This document shows, one piece after another, positions 19,412-26,822 of a stretch of 64,000 bases of DNA (its first letter is position 1; the number at the start of each line of letters is the position of its first letter). Made by a program: the position numbers and the translations under genes. This stretch comes from Endobugula sp965214375. Lineage in GTDB: Bacteria > Pseudomonadota > Gammaproteobacteria > Pseudomonadales > Cellvibrionaceae. The DNA lies in the NCBI GenBank assembly GCA_965214375.1, contig OZ243947.1, positions 2,480,001 to 2,544,000 on the forward strand. The letters are read 5' to 3'. The notes beneath the pieces were generated by a model that made no database searches, was not told the DNA's origin, and was given only the letters and a program-made list of their open reading frames with translations.

Positions 19412-20371
19412 ATGAAAAAATCCAGTCTACTTACATTGCTCTCAGTGGGATCTTTAATATCTACTTAAGCATCTGCAATAAAGTTATATGAAAAGGATGG
19501 TTTACGTGTAGACGCAAAAGGTGATTATCAAGTTCAACTTCGCCGTAAAACAGGACAAAATAATAATGTTAATTTTGAATTTGACGATCTAGAGTTAAAG
19601 TTTCACGTAGATTACAAATTCGGCGGTGGTGTCCATGCTTTTGGTGTGCTGGAAGTTGAGAATCAAAGCGAAGCTGATACAGGTGATCCAAAAAATGGTT
19701 TGGATGATGGTTATTTAGGTATGAAGTTTGACAATGTTCGTCTTGCAATTGGTGAAACAGATTACGTAACTGATAAGTTTGGTGTTAAAGTTGATTATGA
19801 AATGGCGCCAGATACTATGTGTCAACGTGTTCCCGATGGCGGTACTGATCGGTCTGATGTTATCTTTGGTGATGTAAAAATTGGCAATTCCAAGTTGTAT
19901 TTTTCAACAGATCTCGCTGAGGGTGATAGTGGTACCGTTCAGGATGAAGATTCTGTTGAAGTATTCTTGAAAAGTAAATTTTCAGGTCTTAAGTTAGGTT
20001 TAGGTTACCAGAACTATAAGAAAGACTCTAACTCTGCATCAGTGAGTTCTATAGGTGTTAGTCTGAAGGGTAAGGCGGGCAATACTACTATTGGTGTTGC
20101 TTTAAGTTCAAGTAGTAGTAATGATAAGACTGTTACATAATATAATGGTTATCAGGTTGATGTTTCAGCTAAAATTAAGTTGAGTTCGGACGTAACAGCT
20201 GCCATTGCTTACAGCTCTACTGCATTTGATACAAGTGCCGATATTGATACATGGTATGCCAATGTGACCAATGCTTTCCATAAAAATGTTAAGCTGTTTT
20301 TGGAAGTGGGTGGTGATGATCAAGATACCACTCAAACAGGCTATGTTGAAGGTTTACGTGTCCGATTTTAA
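19412..20371 (+). pseudogene. Gram-negative porin with two nonsense codons
   Basis: Outer-membrane beta-barrel protein. The ATG at 19412 starts a signal peptide (KKSSLLTLLSVGSLIST) that is cut by TAA at codon 19 (19466-19468), just before the expected ASA cleavage site. The mature part shows alternating amphipathic strands (KGDYQVQLRRKTG, LGLGYQNYKK) and ends in Phe (GLRVRF), the barrel-assembly signal. A second in-frame TAA stands at codon 243 (20138-20140). Restored length is about 319 residues. Set between the sugar-phosphate operon and the sensor genes, it may have been the entry pore for the substrate (inference). Confidence 0.87.
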
Positions 20372-20389
20372 TATGCGAATCATCCGTTA

Positions 20390-20411
20390 AGCCCTCTTTT
20401 GAGGGCTTTTG
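20390..20411 (+). terminator. Rho-independent terminator after the porin
   Basis: A 7-bp stem (AGCCCTC and GAGGGCT) closes a TTTT loop and is followed by a short T-tract. It lies 18 bases after the porin stop and fits termination of the porin transcript. Confidence 0.75.
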
Positions 20412-20465
20412 AGACCCTTAAGCTAGAAGAATGCCCTCTTTATTTGTACAGGGTCTCGTTTTTTA
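20411..20465 (+). terminator. Second, longer inverted repeat with T-tail
   Basis: GAGACCCT (20411-20418) pairs with AGGGTCTC (20450-20457) across a 31-base loop and is followed by GTTTTTTAA. It begins directly after the first hairpin, so the two form a tandem. It could be a back-up terminator or a small structured RNA; the sequence does not decide. Confidence 0.4.
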
Positions 20466-20562
20466 AACTATAATCTGCTTGTATTATCTTTATTGCTGAA
20501 TGTTGGTGGTTAGGAAGGCAATTGGTCTAGGGGTCTGCCATTCTCATTGAAATTGTTAATTT

Positions 20563-21738
20563 ATGTTGCATCATAATATTTCAATTATTGTTTTTAGCGT
20601 CCGGATTTTTCTTGGTCTTTGTTTATTAATATTTCTTTTTAATGATGCTCCGCATGGTGAGGTGTTGTGTGCATTCTATTTCCTTTATATTTTTATTATA
20701 TATCTACTTTCAAAGGCTCATAAAAAAGTAAGAATAATCATTAATAAAAATTATGTTTTTGATTGTTTTGTTAGTGTTTATGGTTTGATTTTTTTAGATC
20801 AGCCAACGTTATTGATTTCTGTCTGTTTTTTCATCGTTTTATGCCACTACCAATATAGTCGACGCTATAGTGTCTTTTTTACCTTGTATTGTATTTTATT
20901 ATATTTTTTAGGTGATGTTTTTAACCAGAATTCAGAATTTTTTGATCAAATATTGTTCGTGACGATTTTGTCGATGGTTATGGCTTCATTGATGGGCGGT
21001 TTTTTGTCAGATCTTACTTCGGATAAAGATGTTCATATTGAGAGCCTCAGTGCTAAAATAAGAACAAAAGATAAGTTGATGTCGACACTTTCGCATGAAA
21101 TTAAAACGCCGCTGACAATGATTATTAGCTCTTCAGATATTTTGATTGATGAATTAAGGTCAAGCATTACGTCAACTCATCACGGATTTATTAAAACGAT
21201 TAATTCCAGTGCGTTGCGCTTGCTTAAAATCACAGAGGATATCCTTGCTCAAATTAAGCTTGAGCAATCATTTATCTCAATTCATCCTGAAAGTTTTGAT
21301 CTTCGGCAAATGGTTCAACAGGTTATTCTTGAGGTTGAGTCTACGCTCAATAAAAAATAGCAAAATATTCGTTGTAATTACCCGAGGTTATTGAATGCAG
21401 TTAGTGCAGACAAAAAATGGATTCATCAGGTAATGATTAATCTTGTTCATAATGCGAGTAAGCATGTTGACTACCAAGGTACAATATTAATTACCATTAA
21501 AGAAAATGAACATTATTTTGTCATATCAGTCATAGATAATGGTGATGGTATTGATGATAGAGATTTAATGAGTGTGTTTTCCGGTAATAATGGTAATAGC
21601 CATAATGAACTGTATGAGAGTGGGTCAGGTATTGGTCTATCTATTGTGCAACATATTGTCGAAAAGCATTCTGGAAAATTTTATGTTGGTACCGTGCCGG
21701 GCTTGGGTGCAACACTGTCTTTTACATTGCCTAAATAA
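20563..21738 (+). pseudogene. Membrane sensor histidine kinase, TAG nonsense codon
   Basis: Two-component sensor kinase. About five or six hydrophobic helices fill residues 1-150, with no large periplasmic domain. The HisKA box is MSTLSHEIKTPLTM, and the HATPase domain shows an N box (MINLVHNASKH), G1 (DNGDGI) and G2 (GSGIGLSIVQHIVEKH). Codon 266 is TAG (21358-21360), between HisKA and HATPase, and the same frame continues QNIRCNYPRLLNAV. Restored length is 391 residues. Ten bases separate it from its partner regulator. Its placement suggests it controlled the sugar-phosphate block, much as GtrS-GltR does in Pseudomonas (inference). Confidence 0.9.
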
Positions 21739-22095
21739 AAATCTGTTATGACTCAAAAGCCAAAAATATTAGTTGTCGAAGATGAGGTCGAGTTGGCCGG
21801 AGTGTTGAAGTATTTAATTGAGCAAGAAGGTATGCTTGTAGATGTTGAGTACAACGGTGAAAGTGCCCTGCGCTATTTAGAAGGCAATACGCCGGATATG
21901 TTGGTTCTGGATATTATGTTGCCGCAAATGGATGGCTTTAGTGTCTGTAATTATATACGTCAGTCGGCTAAGAATGTGCCAGTATTGATTCTGAGCGCTA
22001 AAGCGCAGAGTGAAGATGTCATTAAAGGCTTGGAGCTTGGTGCGGATGATTATATGACAAAGCCTTTTAATAATAATGAGTTAATTCTTCGTATT

Positions 22096-22103
22096 AAAAA
22101 AAT
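22096..22103. repeat. Target-site duplication, left copy
   Basis: AAAAAAAT directly before the left inverted repeat. It is identical to 24026-24033 and 8 bp long, the length typical of IS1595-family insertions. Confidence 0.93.
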
Positions 22104-22128
22104 CGGAATGCCCTATTTTAAGGTAGAG
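22104..22128 (+). repeat. Left terminal inverted repeat of the IS1595 element
   Basis: It begins CGGAATGCCC and ends AAGGTAGAG. It matches the reverse complement of the right end at 23 of 25 positions; the mismatches are at positions 8 and 10. Confidence 0.93.
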
Positions 22129-22209
22129 ACATTCTTGACAAATAAAAAAGGCTAGTTACAATATTGTTACGAGTTGTCGCTCTTAACATAAACTACCGGA
22201 ACTAGCCTT

Positions 22210-23103
22210 ATGAATATTATACAGATTTTTAATAAATTCCCCACCCAAGAATCCTGCATATCTTACCTTGAATCCGTTAGATGGAATGGCGTCCCGAGGT
22301 GCCCTTATTGTAATTCTACTAACCAGTCTCCTCTAAAAGAGAAGCAGCGCTATCATTGTAATAACTGTAATACTTCTTTTAGTGTCACAGTTGGAACAAT
22401 TTTTCATCAAACCCATTTGCCACTACAAAAATGGTTTTTAGCCATATCTCTTATGCTGAACGCCAAAAAAGGGTTATCTGCTCGACGGTTAGCAAGAGAC
22501 TTGGAAGTTAACAAAAATACCGCTTGGCGTATTACGATGAAAATTCGAGAAGCAATGACTTATCAAGGTGAATTGTTAAAAGGAATTGTAGAGATGGATG
22601 AAACTTATGTTGGCGGCAAGCCTCGCAAACAAGCAAAAAAAGATGATGACCATAATAATGGCTCTGGGGCTAAACGTGGACGAGGAACTAAGAAAACTCC
22701 TGTAGTTGGTGCTGTGGAGCGTGGAGGAAAGGTTGTCACCAAAGTTATAAGTAAGCGGTCTAAGATGGATGCAAAAACACTTAATCGGTTTATACTCGGA
22801 AATGTTGATATATCAGAAACCACATTGATGACAGATGAATACCGCGGTTATAACAGTGTGAAAAAATTTATGGAGCATATGCAAATCAATCATTCTTACG
22901 AATACGCTAATGGTGAAATTCACACTAACACCATTGAGGGTTTCTGGGCTTTAGTGAAACGTGGAATTATCGGTCAATATCATAAAGTAAATGTAAAGCA
23001 CCTGCACAAATACCTAGATGAATTTACTTATCGATTTAATCATCGAAAAACTGACCCACTGAATTTATTTGAAAATACCCTTTGTAGAGCTTTGTGGGTA
23101 TAG
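22210..23103 (+). CDS. IS1595-family transposase
   Basis: A 297-residue transposase. The N-terminal zinc ribbon has Cys pairs at about residues 31/34 and 50/53 (CPYC and CNNC). A helix-turn-helix-like region follows (ARRLARDLEVNKNTAWRI). The ISXO2-like DDE domain has candidate acidic residues D130 (EMDETYVGG), D209 (LMTDEYRGY) and N240/E243 (HTNTIEGFW). A basic loop at about 138-161 is usual for the family. It moves the element by cut-and-paste or copying; the sequence does not say which. The passenger gene starts two bases after its stop. Confidence 0.95.
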   Translation: MNIIQIFNKFPTQESCISYLESVRWNGVPRCPYCNSTNQSPLKEKQRYHCNNCNTSFSVTVGTIFHQTHLPLQKWFLAISLMLNAKKGLSARRLARDLEVNKNTAWRITMKIREAMTYQGELLKGIVEMDETYVGGKPRKQAKKDDDHNNGSGAKRGRGTKKTPVVGAVERGGKVVTKVISKRSKMDAKTLNRFILGNVDISETTLMTDEYRGYNSVKKFMEHMQINHSYEYANGEIHTNTIEGFWALVKRGIIGQYHKVNVKHLHKYLDEFTYRFNHRKTDPLNLFENTLCRALWV

Positions 23104-23104
23104 C

Positions 23105-23983
23105 ATGAGTAAAAAATTAAAGGCACTTGCCGGATCAGAATCTACAGTCTTAAAGCTAGGAGAATATCATGTTCCTTGCTATGTATTGGAAAATGAAGCC
23201 CGGGTCATTTCTGGGCGAGGAATGCAAAAAACTCTAGGTTTTTCAAGCACATCGTCCGGGTTAGCTTTAAGCAATTTAGTCAATAGCAGATTAACAGATT
23301 ACATTCCCGAAACTGCAATCAACGTACTAAATAACCCTTTTGAATTTGATAGGTTAGGCAAAGGAGGTTCAGCACCTTCGACGTATGGATATGATGCGAC
23401 GATACTGATAGATATATGCGATGCGCTTATTCAAGCGAGAAAAGCAGAAAGGCTAACAAAAACACAAAATAAATATGCTGAGCATGCAGAAGCTATCATA
23501 CGATCTGTAGCAAAGGTCGGTATTATAGCTTTAATTGATGAAGCAACAGGATATCAAGCGACAAGAGAAAAGGATGCTTTACAAAAAATCCTTGATAAAT
23601 TTCTCAAAGACGAAGCGAATAGATGGTCAAAAACGTTCCCTGACCAATTCTGGGAGAAGTTACTAAAAGTTAAAGGTTATCCGAGTTATATAGCTCTTAA
23701 AAGGCCCTCCTTTGTCGGGCACTGGGTAAATGACATTATTTATTCTAGATTGGCTCCGGACATCAAAAGTAAATTAAAAGAAGTCAAGCCTAGAACAGAA
23801 AAAGTTTATCGGAAGAATAAACACCATCAGTTTTGCACAGAAGAGCATGGTGTCCCTGAACTCAAAGAACACTTATCAAAAGTGATGGTTCTAATGGATG
23901 CCGCATCGAATGACAATGAATTTAAAAGGTTGCTTAATAGGTCGTTGCCAAAGTACGGTAATACACTTGAATTGGACTTTTAA
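23105..23983 (+). CDS. P63C-domain-like protein, transposon passenger
   Basis: A 292-residue protein from the ATG at 23105; the frame opens upstream at a TTG inside the transposase gene, which is less likely. No strong ribosome site is seen, so coupling to transposase termination is probable. The N-terminal half carries a short KilA/BRO-like feel (CYVLENEARVISGRGMQKTLGFS) and a helical middle (KVGIIALIDEATGYQ). The C-terminus has the pattern of the P63C domain: FWEKLLK, GHWVNDIIYSRLAP, NKHHQFCTEEHGVPELKEHL. P63C proteins occur in phages and mobile elements; their biochemical role is not known to me. It may help transposition or act as a regulator. Confidence 0.78.
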   Translation: MSKKLKALAGSESTVLKLGEYHVPCYVLENEARVISGRGMQKTLGFSSTSSGLALSNLVNSRLTDYIPETAINVLNNPFEFDRLGKGGSAPSTYGYDATILIDICDALIQARKAERLTKTQNKYAEHAEAIIRSVAKVGIIALIDEATGYQATREKDALQKILDKFLKDEANRWSKTFPDQFWEKLLKVKGYPSYIALKRPSFVGHWVNDIIYSRLAPDIKSKLKEVKPRTEKVYRKNKHHQFCTEEHGVPELKEHLSKVMVLMDAASNDNEFKRLLNRSLPKYGNTLELDF

Positions 23984-24000
23984 ATGGGTATATTAAAAAA

Positions 24001-24025
24001 CTCTACCTTAAAATAAGACATTCCG
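24001..24025 (-). repeat. Right terminal inverted repeat of the IS1595 element
   Basis: Read on the minus strand it begins CGGAATGTCT and matches the left end at 23 of 25 positions. Confidence 0.93.
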
Positions 24026-24033
24026 AAAAAAAT
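24026..24033. repeat. Target-site duplication, right copy
   Basis: AAAAAAAT directly after the right inverted repeat, identical to the left copy at 22096-22103. Confidence 0.93.
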
Positions 24034-24461
24034 ATTGCGCTGGGCAAACGCAAAAAATGGTGATAATGCACAGCTAACCATTGGCGATATTCATATTGAT
24101 TTCTCGGAAAAGAAAGTAGAGATATCCCGTCAAACGATTTCATTAACGCCTATAGAATATAAATTGTTGAGTTATATGTCACTGAATGAGGGTAAAACCT
24201 TATCTTGGGAGCATCTTCTTAAAGAAGTTTGGGGTCATGATTATTGGCATGGAGGCAATAAGTTAGTCAAAGTGAATATTGGCAGACTCAGAAAAAAGAT
24301 CGAAAAGTACTTGCCAGAACAAGAATATATTACCACTGTGTGGGGTATGGGATATAAATTATCTGCTCCTCAAGATGGTTGAATGCCTTACAGTAGGGCT
24401 TCTGTTTTGCCATATTTCAACTACACTGTAGATAATTACTGACTATTTGCAGTGTCCACCT

Positions 24462-25718
24462 ATGAAAAAAGTGCTTATCGTTGAAGATAGTGCCATTGTA
24501 ATGAAGGTGCTTCTTCATATCGCTCGCCAGGAATTGGAGTTTGAGGTTCTATTAGCGGCTAGTTTTGTGGAAGCCAAACAGCATTACGAGCAGTGGGGGA
24601 AAGAGATTTTTGCCGCGCTAGTTGATTTGAATCTGCCTGATGCGCCTTCGGGTGAAGTCGTTGATTATACCCTTGAGCAGGGTATGCCTACCATTGTATT
24701 AACAGGCTCTTGTGATGATCAGCGCAGGGAGCAACTCCTCTCCAAGGGTATTGTTGACTATGTAAATAAAGAAGGTCGTTATTCCTATCGTTATGCCGTT
24801 AATGCGGTTAATCGTTTGTATCGCAACCAGTTTATAAAAGTATTGGTAGTCGAGGATTCCAATATTATGCGTAAACAGATTGTGACCTTGTTATCGCGAC
24901 ATAAATTTACTATTTTGGAAGCGGTCGATGGTATTGATGCTATTAAAGTCATTCTAAATAATCCGGATATTAAGTTGCTGATTACTGATTATAATATGCC
25001 TAATATGGATGGCTTTGAATTGGTTAAGAATTTGCGCTGTCAATATGAAAAATTTGATTTGATTATTATTGGGCTTTCGGGCGACGGTAAAAGTGATGTG
25101 TCAGTCAAGTTCATTAAAACCGGAGCCAATGATTTTTTAGTCACGCCGTTTAACCCTGAAGAGTTTTATTGCCGTATTAACCATAATATTGATTCACTGG
25201 ATTTAATCGAACAAATTCGAGATTCGGCTAATCGAGATTATCTTTCGGGTTTGTATAGCCGTAGTTATTTTTTCCAACAAAGCGAAGCTGTTTATGTAAG
25301 TGCATTTGAAAGTCATGCGCCTTTGGCATTTGCAGTAGTCAGTATTGATAGCTTTAAAGCAGTTAATGAAACGTATGGCGCTGAGGTCGGCGATAAACTG
25401 CTGCGTCATTTCTCTAAGCTTCTTGAGCAAGCATTTTCACGCTTCTTGGTTGCACGTTCATCCGGTAAAGAGTTTTACGTGCTAATTGCAGGTCTCAATA
25501 ATGATAAGGCGATTACATTAATCGACAGCGTAAGAGTGTTATTAGCACAGACCCCTTATGAAGATGAAAACGGAACGATAGTGATCACATTCAGTGCCGG
25601 AGTTTCTAATAATATTGGTAGTCTTATTAACGATCAATTAGCATCTGCTGAGAAATGCCTTATTCGTGCAAAACAGGCTGGTAAAGATATCGTGATGGGA
25701 GACGATGACGATAATTAG
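24462..25718 (+). CDS. Two-receiver response regulator with degenerate GGDEF domain
   Basis: A 418-residue cytoplasmic signalling protein. The first receiver spans about 1-120 (KKVLIVEDSAIVMK, ALVDLNLPDAPSG); the second about 125-245 (KVLVVEDSNIMRK, LLITDYNMPNMDGFELV, FLVTPF). A GGDEF-type domain follows (RDYLSGLYSRSYFF, then VSIDSFKAVNETYGAEVGDKLL). The active-site motif reads SGKEF instead of GGDEF, so diguanylate cyclase activity is doubtful; it may bind nucleotide or partner proteins. In the first receiver the usual Lys is in DYVNKEG. The ATG at 24462 is preferred over an upstream TTG. It overlaps the convergent cysZ by 4 bases. Confidence 0.9.
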   Translation: MKKVLIVEDSAIVMKVLLHIARQELEFEVLLAASFVEAKQHYEQWGKEIFAALVDLNLPDAPSGEVVDYTLEQGMPTIVLTGSCDDQRREQLLSKGIVDYVNKEGRYSYRYAVNAVNRLYRNQFIKVLVVEDSNIMRKQIVTLLSRHKFTILEAVDGIDAIKVILNNPDIKLLITDYNMPNMDGFELVKNLRCQYEKFDLIIIGLSGDGKSDVSVKFIKTGANDFLVTPFNPEEFYCRINHNIDSLDLIEQIRDSANRDYLSGLYSRSYFFQQSEAVYVSAFESHAPLAFAVVSIDSFKAVNETYGAEVGDKLLRHFSKLLEQAFSRFLVARSSGKEFYVLIAGLNNDKAITLIDSVRVLLAQTPYEDENGTIVITFSAGVSNNIGSLINDQLASAEKCLIRAKQAGKDIVMGDDDDN

Positions 25719-26497
25719 TTGATACTATCTTGTGCTACCAAGTCTTGTCTGAGTTCATTAATCCAGAATAATGTGCCGCCAGCAACCGAGATAGGCATAA
25801 TAAAAATATTAATCACAGGAATCATACTGCAGAACATCACTGTGCCACCGAAACTAATAGAAGAAAGACGTTGATCTTTCAAGCGGTTTCGTAGTGAAAC
25901 AAAAGGCAGTTGATTGTTGTCAGCTGGGTAATCAATATATTGCAGAGCCATTACCCACGTAGCCCACAATAATGCAATCACAGGTACCAGTAGATTGATT
26001 AAAGGGATAAATGATAGAAAGAATAAGCCAATCATTACCAACAAACCACGACTCACAAAATACCACAGTTTGACCATTTCGCGTTGTAGTGTACGCATGA
26101 TTAAACTGGCAATAGATTCTTCGGGAATATGCGCTCCCGTTAAGCGTTGCTCTATTTTTTCTGCAAGGCGACCATAAAAAGGCGCTGCGATAATATTTGT
26201 TAGGATGGTAAAGCTATAACCATAAATCAGCATAATTAAAAAAATAAATAAGCCGGTGATAAAAGCAACCACATAAGCCAGCCATTGCCAATCAGGTAAT
26301 AATCCAGTAAACCATGCTTGTAGAGCCGTAAAGCTGCTGATCATATAAAGCGTTAAAGCAATAAACACAATACAGTTAGCCGCCAATGGTACCAGTACAA
26401 AGCGTTTCATTCCTGATTGCAATAAGAACCCCATGCCTTTGCTAAGGTATCGAAAGCCACTGCTAATACTGTTTGCGGGTAGATCAACAATGCTCAT
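25715..26497 (-). CDS. cysZ: Sulfate transporter CysZ
   Basis: Inner-membrane protein of the CysZ/EI24 family, which takes up sulfate for cysteine synthesis. The 260 residues have an amphipathic N-terminus (SSGFRYLSKGMGFLLQSGMKRFVLVP) and several hydrophobic helices. The family segment WVMALQYIDYPADN and the late FGGTVMFCSMIPVINIFIMP are visible. It stands just downstream of a small PA4642-type gene, and the intergenic space is nil. Confidence 0.93.
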   Translation of the reverse strand: MSIVDLPANSISSGFRYLSKGMGFLLQSGMKRFVLVPLAANCIVFIALTLYMISSFTALQAWFTGLLPDWQWLAYVVAFITGLFIFLIMLIYGYSFTILTNIIAAPFYGRLAEKIEQRLTGAHIPEESIASLIMRTLQREMVKLWYFVSRGLLVMIGLFFLSFIPLINLLVPVIALLWATWVMALQYIDYPADNNQLPFVSLRNRLKDQRLSSISFGGTVMFCSMIPVINIFIMPISVAGGTLFWINELRQDLVAQDSIN

Positions 26498-26794
26498 TTA
26501 TACGGCACCTGCTTTTTCTAATGCGCTAATATATGCTTCAGATTGTTTGTGTTTTTTGATGGTCTGTAAAAAAGTATTGCCATGATTATTCTTAATATTA
26601 ATGTCATGCCCGGCTTCAACAAAAAGTTGAACAAAGGTCGCAAAATTTTCTGCAATCATACCGCGATACGCTTTTTCCAGCAGGTGATAGCTTTGCTCGC
26701 CTTCTTGCGGTGGGCCAAATTCAAGAAAGGTACGAATGCGCTCTTCGTCAAAGACTTCCCCTAATATTTTTTCCTTTTCTTTTTTTAATACCAT
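26498..26794 (-). CDS. PA4642-family small protein
   Basis: A 98-residue soluble acidic protein of a family conserved in Pseudomonas and relatives, with no known function. The central part (MIAENFATFVQLFVEAGHDINIKNNHGNTFLQTI) resembles one ankyrin-type repeat (inference). The stop abuts the cysZ start. It lies downstream of gatB on the same strand, with 28 bases between. Confidence 0.75.
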   Translation of the reverse strand: MVLKKEKEKILGEVFDEERIRTFLEFGPPQEGEQSYHLLEKAYRGMIAENFATFVQLFVEAGHDINIKNNHGNTFLQTIKKHKQSEAYISALEKAGAV

Positions 26795-26822
26795 AGTCGT
26801 TCTCGTTCAATGTATCTCTTAT

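Larger units (their letters stand above)
22104..24025 (+). mobile_element. IS1595-family transposon with a P63C-like passenger gene
   Basis: A 1922-bp element bounded by 25-bp imperfect terminal inverted repeats (22104-22128 and 24001-24025, 23 of 25 matching, outer bases CGGAATG). It is flanked by an exact 8-bp direct repeat. It holds a DDE transposase (22210-23103) and one further gene (23105-23983) on the same strand. It sits in an A-rich stretch of a response regulator gene. Both internal genes are open, so the element may be active. Confidence 0.95.
21748..24382 (+). pseudogene. OmpR-family response regulator split by IS1595 element
   Basis: The 5' part (21748-22103) encodes the receiver: acidic pair in VVEDEVELAG, phospho-acceptor Asp in LVLDIMLPQMDGF, and Lys in DDYMTKPF. 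The 3' part (24034-24382) encodes a winged-helix DNA-binding domain (LTPIEYKLLSYMSLNEGKTL, then VKVNIGRLRKKI and VWGMGYKL). Removal of the element and one copy of the 8-bp repeat joins the codons as RIKKI-LRWANAKNG in a single frame of 234 residues. The reader frame at present runs into the element and stops at 22153-22155. No other lesion is visible, so the insertion appears recent. Confidence 0.95.

Noticed and set aside
7941..21360. Stop-codon reassignment or readthrough as an explanation for the in-frame stops
   Set aside because: All three stop codons (TGA, TAA, TAG) occur in the broken frames, RF1 is intact, and dozens of housekeeping genes nearby use the same stops normally with no internal ones.
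23069..23104. Upstream TTG as start of the passenger gene
   Set aside because: It lies inside the transposase coding region, and the ATG at 23105 directly follows the transposase stop.
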